Shown here: positions 58,549-64,000 of the stretch, in pieces
How positions within the stretch are numbered: position 1 is the stretch's first letter
Layout: the number at the start of each line of letters is the position of its first letter
DNA from: a bacterium
GTDB lineage: Bacteria > Hydrothermota > Tepidihabitantia > SM23-42 > JAOAFX01
Assembly: GCA_036382775.1 (NCBI GenBank)
Contig: DASVHD010000005.1
Span: forward strand, 1-64,000
Reading direction: 5' to 3'
Length of the DNA: 64,000 nt
The notes under the pieces: model-generated
What the model saw: the letters and a program-made list of their open reading frames with translations, nothing else
Database searches by the model: none
What the model was told of the DNA's origin: nothing
Program-made: the position numbers and the translations under genes

Positions 58549-60117
58549 CTAGTACATCTGCCTCTGGATATCGACCTCGGGCGGAGCTTCGACCGTGAAT
58601 GCCACGCTGATGACAAATTCACCATTTGCCGCTATCGGGGCATCCCAGTAGTAGATACCGCGATCTTTATCTTCCCGCGTCGGTTTTGGCTCCAGTTTGA
58701 CGTCGCCAACCTTGATCGAGGCGTCCTGCGAGACCGGCACCATATCGACGATCGTGCAGGTTATCTCCTGATCATGGAAATTCTTCACTGAGTTCTCGTA
58801 GACGATATCGTACTTTGTTGTATTCTTGAAAAGACCGCCTTTGGAGACCCTTGATTTTTTTAATTCCCTTTTTACTTTGACCCGTTCATCCACACCGAAA
58901 AAAGTCCTGATAGATTCATCCGGCGCCACGGTCGGGAAATAGGACCTGCCGGTGTAATCGTCGCCGACGTAAGTATTGGCATCGCCGGCAAGGAAGAGAA
59001 AATCGGTACTGTTGTTCATTTCACCGCTCAGGTACGCCTTCATATCCAGCCGCGGAACCGTGAAAAAAGCAAATTGCGCGCCCATCTGTCGGGCCGTGAT
59101 CGCCATTTTCTTCTCGGCTTCACCGCTGGCAATGCTGTACCGACGCGGTAAAGGATACCAGACGCCGATACCGGTCTCCACGACCTGGGCCTGCTGCTCA
59201 CCGACCAGCACCGAAGATTCGCTAACGGCCTCTTTTGGCGCTCCGGCCGGCCGCCGCTCGGCATCATACCCGCCGTAGTCTTCGCCCCGGTAACTGTATA
59301 TGTACCACGGCTCGGTCGCCGGCGCGTACCCGCCGTAAGAAGGCGCGGCCGTGGATAGAACGACGCGCACGTTGTCCCAATCTTCGCCGGTCCGCTGGCT
59401 GATCTTGCCGTAATAGTCGACTTCGATCTTCTTGTCCGCGGGATCCGCCCGCAGTTCGTAGTAAGTTCGCCAGCTGGCGCCGAACACGATATAATCTAGT
59501 TCGATCGTATAGGTCTGTGCGTTTTTCGGTTTTGCGTCAAAAACAACGGCCTTGCGGTTCTCCACTGACGCCCTGGTATTATCAAGTTCCAATTTCAAAG
59601 CATTCATCTTTTCCTGGAGATCGATCCGCGTCCGCTCGATCTCAGCGGTCCGCATCTTAGCGGCCAGCAGACCGTCAACAATGAACTTAAGGCCCACGTC
59701 CCAGGCGGTGGGTGCGATCTTGCCGGTGTACATTTCCTTGGATATGACGTCGGAAGCGCCCGCGGCCACGGTTTGCAGGAATTTCTCCTTGTCTTTCAGT
59801 ACGGTCAGCTCGTCGCTCAACACGCGGTCGCGGATCTCAAGCTCGCGGATGCGCGCCTGCAACTCCTTGATCTTGGGATGGGGTTCTTTCAAGTAACCCG
59901 TCTTGACCTGCACTTCACCGATGGTCAAACCCTGCGCTTTAACGCGCACTGACTGGTCATCGATGGATCCGGGCAGGTCCGGGAAAACGATATCGGTCGC
60001 GTTCTCAAGATAAACGCTGGCCTTCCGCGCAACAATGACCCGGTCCGAGTACATGACGACCGAATCGATCTTAGAATCGACCTGCAGTCCGACTAACATA
60101 AGCATCAATGGGATCAT
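58549..60117 (-). CDS. DUF4140/DUF4139 protein (mucoidy inhibitor MuiA family)
   Basis: 522 residues. N-terminal signal-like segment (PLMLMLVGLQVDS), a DUF4140 region (VVMYSDRVIVARKASVYLENA), a coiled coil (about 80-190), and the DUF4139 beta-rich part with the family landmarks SWRTYYELRAD and NVRVVLSTAAPSYGG. Probably periplasmic or surface-exposed; function not established. AAGGAGG precedes the ATG. The gap behind its stop (58426-58548) holds micro-repeats and the right end of the 41-base insert. Confidence 0.82.
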   Translation of the reverse strand: MIPLMLMLVGLQVDSKIDSVVMYSDRVIVARKASVYLENATDIVFPDLPGSIDDQSVRVKAQGLTIGEVQVKTGYLKEPHPKIKELQARIRELEIRDRVLSDELTVLKDKEKFLQTVAAGASDVISKEMYTGKIAPTAWDVGLKFIVDGLLAAKMRTAEIERTRIDLQEKMNALKLELDNTRASVENRKAVVFDAKPKNAQTYTIELDYIVFGASWRTYYELRADPADKKIEVDYYGKISQRTGEDWDNVRVVLSTAAPSYGGYAPATEPWYIYSYRGEDYGGYDAERRPAGAPKEAVSESSVLVGEQQAQVVETGIGVWYPLPRRYSIASGEAEKKMAITARQMGAQFAFFTVPRLDMKAYLSGEMNNSTDFLFLAGDANTYVGDDYTGRSYFPTVAPDESIRTFFGVDERVKVKRELKKSRVSKGGLFKNTTKYDIVYENSVKNFHDQEITCTIVDMVPVSQDASIKVGDVKLEPKPTREDKDRGIYYWDAPIAANGEFVISVAFTVEAPPEVDIQRQMY

Positions 60118-60166
60118 GTGTCCTCCTTGTTAAATCAAATTGATATGTGCATCATGCACGTCGATA

Positions 60167-60194
60167 AGTCTAGCTAGAAAACGCATGAAGTCAA
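60167..60194 (-). promoter_or_regulatory. Promoter of the DUF4139 gene
   Basis: TTGACT (60189-60194), 16 bases, TAGACT (60167-60172) on the minus strand, with a leader of about 45 bases and AAGGAGG before the ATG. Confidence 0.55.
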
Positions 60195-60237
60195 CGGCAA
60201 AATTGGTTAAAATTTTCACGGCTTGATGAGAGTAAAT

Positions 60238-60311
60238 GTAGCCGCACCCTTCAGGGTGCGTTTTTGTTGATGAATCATAAAAACACAGCGCAGGTTGCAA
60301 CCTGCGGCTAC
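60238..60311 (+). repeat. Bi-palindromic repeat of the GTAG...CTAC family
   Basis: 74 bases: GTAGCC, hairpin GCACCCTTCAGGGTGC, 28-base AT-rich spacer, hairpin GCAGGTTGCAACCTGC, GGCTAC. It mirrors the copy at 3596-3670 with the two stem types in swapped order. The rest of the 60195-60457 gap shows nothing recognisable beyond a short CCCGTTAGGGAT palindrome. Confidence 0.7.
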
Positions 60312-60457
60312 AACTGAAGATATCATTGTCATCATTTTGTTATCACGGTGCCGACTTATGCATGTTACATTATCAAACTTTGAATAAATTTAATGGCTGG
60401 TTATCCCGTTAGGGATCGTTTGTACCTATGAGAATTTTAATGAAAAACGACGTAATC

Positions 60458-60485
60458 TTGACAGGTGCGTTAAAGTAAGTAAAAT
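60458..60485 (+). promoter_or_regulatory. Promoter of the cation-efflux gene
   Basis: TTGACA (60458-60463), 16 bases, TAAAAT (60480-60485). The transcript should begin near 60492, so the ATG at 60489 lies upstream of it and the ATG at 60501 is the likely start. Confidence 0.62.
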
Positions 60486-60500
60486 CCTATGGGTAAGTGC

Positions 60501-61412
60501 ATGAACGAACCACCTGAACACAGTCATCCCCAGCATGAGATCAGCGGCTGCAAACTGATCGGCGCCGTCGTGCTCAACATCATCATTACGATCGCGGAGG
60601 TTATCGGCGGCTTTGTATCGGGGAGCCTTTCGCTCTTATCGGACGCCGCCCACAACCTGAGCGACAGCGTGTCGCTCATCATCAGTTATTTCGCGTTCCG
60701 CCTGAGCAAGAGGGAAAGCACGGCCCAAAAGACCTACGGCTACAAACGGGCCGAGATCCTGGCTGCGCTGTTCAACGCCTCGGTGCTGGTGGTCATTATA
60801 TTCTTCCTTTTCCGGGAAGCATACCTGCGGTTTTTCAACCCGGTCCATATCAATGGCCTGCTCATGATCATCGTGGCGTCGATCGGCCTGGTCGCCAACC
60901 TGGCCGCGGTCATGCTCCTGAAAAAGGACGCGGCCGCGAACCTGAATATCCGGTCCTCGTACCTCCACCTGCTGGCCGATACATTTTCTTCCGTGGGCGT
61001 GGTGCTGGGCGGCTTTTTTGTCTATTTTTTCAAAATAACCTGGGTCGACCCTTTGCTCACGGTCATGATCGGCCTGTACATACTTAAGGAAAGCTACGTT
61101 ATCGTCAAGCAGACCGTTAATATCCTGATGCAGTCGACACCCGAAGCGATCGACGTCATGAAGGTTAAGTGCGCGATCGAGGAGATCCCTGAAGTCCGCA
61201 ACCTCCATCATGTGCACGTCTGGCAGGCTAACGATACCGATATTTATTTTGAAGGGCATGTCGATGTCTACGAAGATTACTGTGTAAGCAGGATCTCGGA
61301 TATCTACAAAAACATCGAATCGATCCTGCACGACCGGTTCGGCGTTCGCCATTCGACGATCCAGATCGAGTTCGGCACCTGCGAGAACAAGGACATCATC
61401 AAAACATGCTAA
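60501..61412 (+). CDS. Cation diffusion facilitator (CzcD/ZitB-like)
   Basis: 303 residues from the ATG at 60501, chosen from the promoter position. A short His-containing start (EHSHPQHE) is followed by six membrane helices and a cytoplasmic domain. The metal-site motifs DAAHNLSD (helix 2, D48/H51/D55 region) and HLLADTFSS (helix 5) match zinc-type transporters, and HHVHVW marks the C-terminal domain. It exports Zn2+ or similar ions in exchange for protons. Confidence 0.9.
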   Translation: MNEPPEHSHPQHEISGCKLIGAVVLNIIITIAEVIGGFVSGSLSLLSDAAHNLSDSVSLIISYFAFRLSKRESTAQKTYGYKRAEILAALFNASVLVVIIFFLFREAYLRFFNPVHINGLLMIIVASIGLVANLAAVMLLKKDAAANLNIRSSYLHLLADTFSSVGVVLGGFFVYFFKITWVDPLLTVMIGLYILKESYVIVKQTVNILMQSTPEAIDVMKVKCAIEEIPEVRNLHHVHVWQANDTDIYFEGHVDVYEDYCVSRISDIYKNIESILHDRFGVRHSTIQIEFGTCENKDIIKTC

Positions 61413-61548
61413 TAAATGGTCATACGTTGATGGGCATCGATGCCAGTTTGGTCAATGGGCTTGGTCATAGGTTTTGGACAAAAAACAAGAACCAAAAACC
61501 ACGACCATTCCGACTTCCAAACCCGATAACTTTTAATCATTTTTCAAG

Positions 61549-62925
61549 ATGGCATTGACTTTTATTGGCGCGGCACGGACCGTCACCGGCTCGCTCTATC
61601 TGGTCGAGTACGACCACCAGAAATTCCTGATGGAATGCGGTCTGTACCAGGGACACCGGGATGAGGCCGAAAGGATCAACTGCACGTTCCCGTTCAAACC
61701 CAAAGAAATAAAAGCCGTTATCCTGTCCCACGCGCATCTTGACCATTCGGGGAACCTGCCGAGCCTGGTAAAGCGCGGATTCGAAGGCCCGGTCTACTGC
61801 ACGCCGGCAACGACCGATATCGCATCCCTGCTCCTGATGGACTCGGCACGCTTGCAGGAAAACGACATCGCGTACTTTAATAAAAAACAAGCCCAGCACA
61901 ACCGGCCCCTGAAAGAACCACTGTATACTTCAGCTGACGCCGAAACCGCTATCCGGAAATTCATGTCGGTGAACTACCAGACCGCGTTCGAACCGGTATC
62001 GGGCGTCTGGGCGTCACTTTACGACGCCGGCCACATTTTGGGATCATCCCAGATCGTGATCGAGCTCGGCAAGACCAGGATCCTGTACAGCGGTGACCTG
62101 GGCCGGAAGAACATGCCGATCATCAAAGACCCGGCGCGTGTCAGCGACATTGACTACCTGATAATGGAATCCACTTACGGCAGCCGGCTGCACACGTCCT
62201 TCGATGAAATGACCGGGGAACTCAAAGATCTGATCGATGAAGGCATAGCCCGGGGGAGCAAAATAATTATCCCGGCTTTTGCCGTCGAACGGACCCAACT
62301 GCTCATTACCATGCTCAAGGACCTGTATACCCAGGGAACGATCAAGGATGTGCCGGTCTACATTGACAGCCCGCTGGCCACGAATGTAACGGATGTTTTC
62401 AAGCGCCACCCCGAATGTTTCGACGAAGAGACCTATAAGATCTTCGAGCGCGATGACCCGTTCAATTTTCCCAAACTCCACTATACCCTCGATACGGAAG
62501 ATTCAAAACGCCTTAATACGATGCCTGGATCAATGATCATCATTTCGGCATCGGGCATGTGCGAAGGAGGAAGGATACTCCACCACCTCATCCATTCGAT
62601 CAGCGATCCAAACACGATCATCATCATCACTGGATTTCAGGCGCGCGGCACTCTGGGACGCAGGATCCTGGACGGAGTGAGCGCGGTTCAGATCTTCAAT
62701 GAGTCTTATGATGTGAAAGCGAAGATCCATTACATGAGCGGATTATCCGCGCATGGCGACTCGCGGGATCTGCTGGAATATGTTAAGGTCTTGAACAGCC
62801 CGCGTCTTAAATGCGTCTATCTCGTGCACGGGGACATCGAGGAATCAGTGCCGCTAAAGCAGAAGATCGAGGAACTGGGTATTAAAGTGGAGATCCCGCA
62901 GACGATGCAGCAGGTCGCGATTTGA
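61549..62925 (+). CDS. Metallo-beta-lactamase/beta-CASP ribonuclease
   Basis: 458 residues. GAARTVTGSLYLVE opens the RNA-processing MBL group, HAHLDH (61-66) binds two zinc ions, and the beta-CASP motifs follow: DYLIMESTYGSR (motif A), PAFAVERTQ, ASGMCEGG and FSAHGDS-like LSAHGDSRD. The family includes bacterial and archaeal homologues of CPSF73 that cut RNA. No KH domain is present. No Shine-Dalgarno or clear promoter found in 61413-61548, which carries only low-complexity sequence. Confidence 0.88.
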   Translation: MALTFIGAARTVTGSLYLVEYDHQKFLMECGLYQGHRDEAERINCTFPFKPKEIKAVILSHAHLDHSGNLPSLVKRGFEGPVYCTPATTDIASLLLMDSARLQENDIAYFNKKQAQHNRPLKEPLYTSADAETAIRKFMSVNYQTAFEPVSGVWASLYDAGHILGSSQIVIELGKTRILYSGDLGRKNMPIIKDPARVSDIDYLIMESTYGSRLHTSFDEMTGELKDLIDEGIARGSKIIIPAFAVERTQLLITMLKDLYTQGTIKDVPVYIDSPLATNVTDVFKRHPECFDEETYKIFERDDPFNFPKLHYTLDTEDSKRLNTMPGSMIIISASGMCEGGRILHHLIHSISDPNTIIIITGFQARGTLGRRILDGVSAVQIFNESYDVKAKIHYMSGLSAHGDSRDLLEYVKVLNSPRLKCVYLVHGDIEESVPLKQKIEELGIKVEIPQTMQQVAI

Positions 62926-62977
62926 GCGGCAGTGATTAATTTTTAAACACACTTATCTAATCTCTACATACAATTCC

Positions 62978-63005
62978 TTGACAATATTGTTTTTTCTGGT
63001 AAACT
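62978..63005 (+). promoter_or_regulatory. Promoter of the acyl-CoA dehydrogenase gene
   Basis: TTGACA (62978-62983), 16 bases, TAAACT (63000-63005). The leader of about 50 bases contains an AT-rich micro-repeat (CTACTATTAGCTGTCTGC and CTATAAGCTGTTAGC) followed by GAAAGGAG. Confidence 0.58.
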
Positions 63006-63064
63006 ATACACCTATCTACTATTAGCTGTCTGCTATAAGCTGTTAGCTGGTTGAAAGGAGTTTT

Positions 63065-64000
63065 ATGGATTATTTTCTAACTTCTGAAGAAAAAGCCCTG
63101 AAAGAAAAAGTACGGGCATTCACAGAAAAACTTGTTGTGCCAATGCTGGATGAACTGGATATCAAAGCTGAGTTTCCGACCGAGATCGTCAAAGAGTTCG
63201 GGAAACAGGGTCTTTTTAGGATCTTCGTACCCGCGCAGTACGGCGGTACCGGCGCCAAGATCATGGACATGTGCATCGCCTGCGAAGAAGTCGGACGCAT
63301 CTGTGCCGGTGTCGCGACGGCGTACGCGGTCGGCGCGCTGGGTTCAGGCCCGATCGTTTATTTTGCCAGCGAAGAGCAGAAACAGAAATACCTGCCCTTG
63401 ATCGCGTCGGGCGAAAAACTGTGCGCGTTCGGCCTGACCGAAGCCCAGGCCGGCAGCGACGTCGCCAATATGAAGACGACTGCGCGTAAAGAAGGCGATT
63501 ATTATGTTCTTAACGGCATCAAACAATTCATATCCAACGGCAGCATCTCGGACGTGTACGTGGTCCTGGCGGCGACGGATAAAACCCGGGGAGCCCGCGG
63601 CATTTCGGCGTTCATCGTCGAAAACGGCACGGGTGGTTTAACGTTCGGCCGGCATGAGAATAAACTCGGGATTCGGACCTCCACGACCACTGAACTGGTC
63701 TTTGAGGATTGCCGTGTGCCGAAACAGAACCTTATGGGCAAGGAAGGCATGGGGTTCATCTACACGATGAGAAATTTTGACCGGGCACGGCCCGGTGTCG
63801 GCGCGATCGGTCTTGGCACAGCCCAGGGTGCTTATGAAAACGTGCTCGCTTTTGCCGGCAAACATGACCTGCTCAATGATCAATATATCCAGCGCAAACT
63901 CGCGGATATGGCAACGGAGATAGAAGCCGGACGGGCGCTCATTCATGCTGCGGCGCGCACGATCGATTCAGGATACAAAGGATTTTCAAAAGCATCCTCA
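63065..64000 (+). CDS. Acyl-CoA dehydrogenase, N-terminal 312 residues
   Basis: Runs off the right edge with no stop; a full member has about 380 residues. The start has GAAAGGAG 5 bases upstream. Family blocks: LFRIFVPAQYGGTGAK, the FAD/substrate segment CAFGLTEAQAGSDVANMKT, NGIKQFISNGS, and LGIRTSTTTELVFEDCRVP. It oxidises an acyl-CoA with FAD, passing electrons to ETF; the chain specificity and the catalytic Glu lie beyond the window. It suggests fatty or amino acid oxidation (or the reverse) in this organism. Confidence 0.93.
   Translation, partial: MDYFLTSEEKALKEKVRAFTEKLVVPMLDELDIKAEFPTEIVKEFGKQGLFRIFVPAQYGGTGAKIMDMCIACEEVGRICAGVATAYAVGALGSGPIVYFASEEQKQKYLPLIASGEKLCAFGLTEAQAGSDVANMKTTARKEGDYYVLNGIKQFISNGSISDVYVVLAATDKTRGARGISAFIVENGTGGLTFGRHENKLGIRTSTTTELVFEDCRVPKQNLMGKEGMGFIYTMRNFDRARPGVGAIGLGTAQGAYENVLAFAGKHDLLNDQYIQRKLADMATEIEAGRALIHAAARTIDSGYKGFSKASS

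Noticed and set aside
1-64000. CRISPR array, integron attC sites or insertion sequences
   Set aside because: The repeats are scattered single copies without regular spacers; no cas, integrase or transposase gene is present.

Overview
The window looks like a chromosomal segment of a diderm (two-membrane) bacterium of the FCB-like candidate phyla, most like the WOR-3/Stahlbacteria/TA06 type of lineage; this placement is inferred from gene content, not from a tree. Supporting signs are an LptC-LptA-LptB lipopolysaccharide transport set next to an LpxL-like acyltransferase, a PorV/PorQ-like outer-membrane barrel, three secreted proteins ending in the PNPF...GVYxV type C-terminal sorting domain, a DUF2723 protein and two GT39-like membrane glycosyltransferases. 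Genes are dense on both strands, and the intergenic spaces are full of short palindromic repeats. I found no phage, no transposase and no CRISPR array.

Layout. 1-5.1 kb: start of an ArsR regulator, then (minus strand) pyrR-pyrB-pyrC plus a hypothetical gene, and an HtrA-like protease with zinc ribbons plus a YbjN-like protein. 5.1-6.7 kb: a HicB-DinB fusion and a class II amidotransferase. 7-10.2 kb: ileS with unusual active-site motifs. 10.2-18 kb: two small envelope proteins, a sugar nucleotidyltransferase, a TPR protein, a glycosyltransferase and a three-gene ABC-2 exporter. 18-25 kb: glycerol-1-phosphate dehydrogenase-like gene, an RNA m5C methyltransferase, fusA coupled to a secreted protein and a HAD phosphatase, and an AIM24-like protein. 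25-31.7 kb: an Rsm22-like methyltransferase preceded by a 34-residue ORF resembling its own N-terminus, a secreted protein, and a NUDIX-SbcD-Rad50-like operon. 31.8-38.4 kb: tRNA-Thr and tRNA-Tyr, an LpoA-like lipoprotein, queG, a radical SAM protein, DUF1844 and DUF2723 genes. 38.4-50.3 kb: an NtrC-type regulator, pyrG-lpxL-like-lptC-lptA-lptB, two divergent GT39-like genes, and an NHL protein with a PorV-like barrel and a dolichol-kinase-like gene. 50.4-64 kb: argF-ybbR, DUF58 and BatA-like genes behind a sugar epimerase, a VCBS-repeat secreted protein, a DUF4139 protein, a cation-efflux protein, a beta-CASP nuclease and the start of an acyl-CoA dehydrogenase.

Two window-wide patterns stand out. 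First, housekeeping genes have near-consensus promoters (TTGAC[AT], 16-17 bases, TATAAT) placed so close to the start codon (5-10 bases after the -10 box) that their mRNAs should be leaderless; secreted and envelope genes more often have a leader with a Shine-Dalgarno site. This also fixes several start codons. Second, several short repeat families (bi-palindromes bounded by GTAG...CTAC, C-rich/G-rich palindromes with a 41-base nested insert, heptamer tandems, AT-rich micro-repeats) occur between genes and, in frame, inside the same loops of the C-terminal sorting domain of three unrelated secreted proteins.
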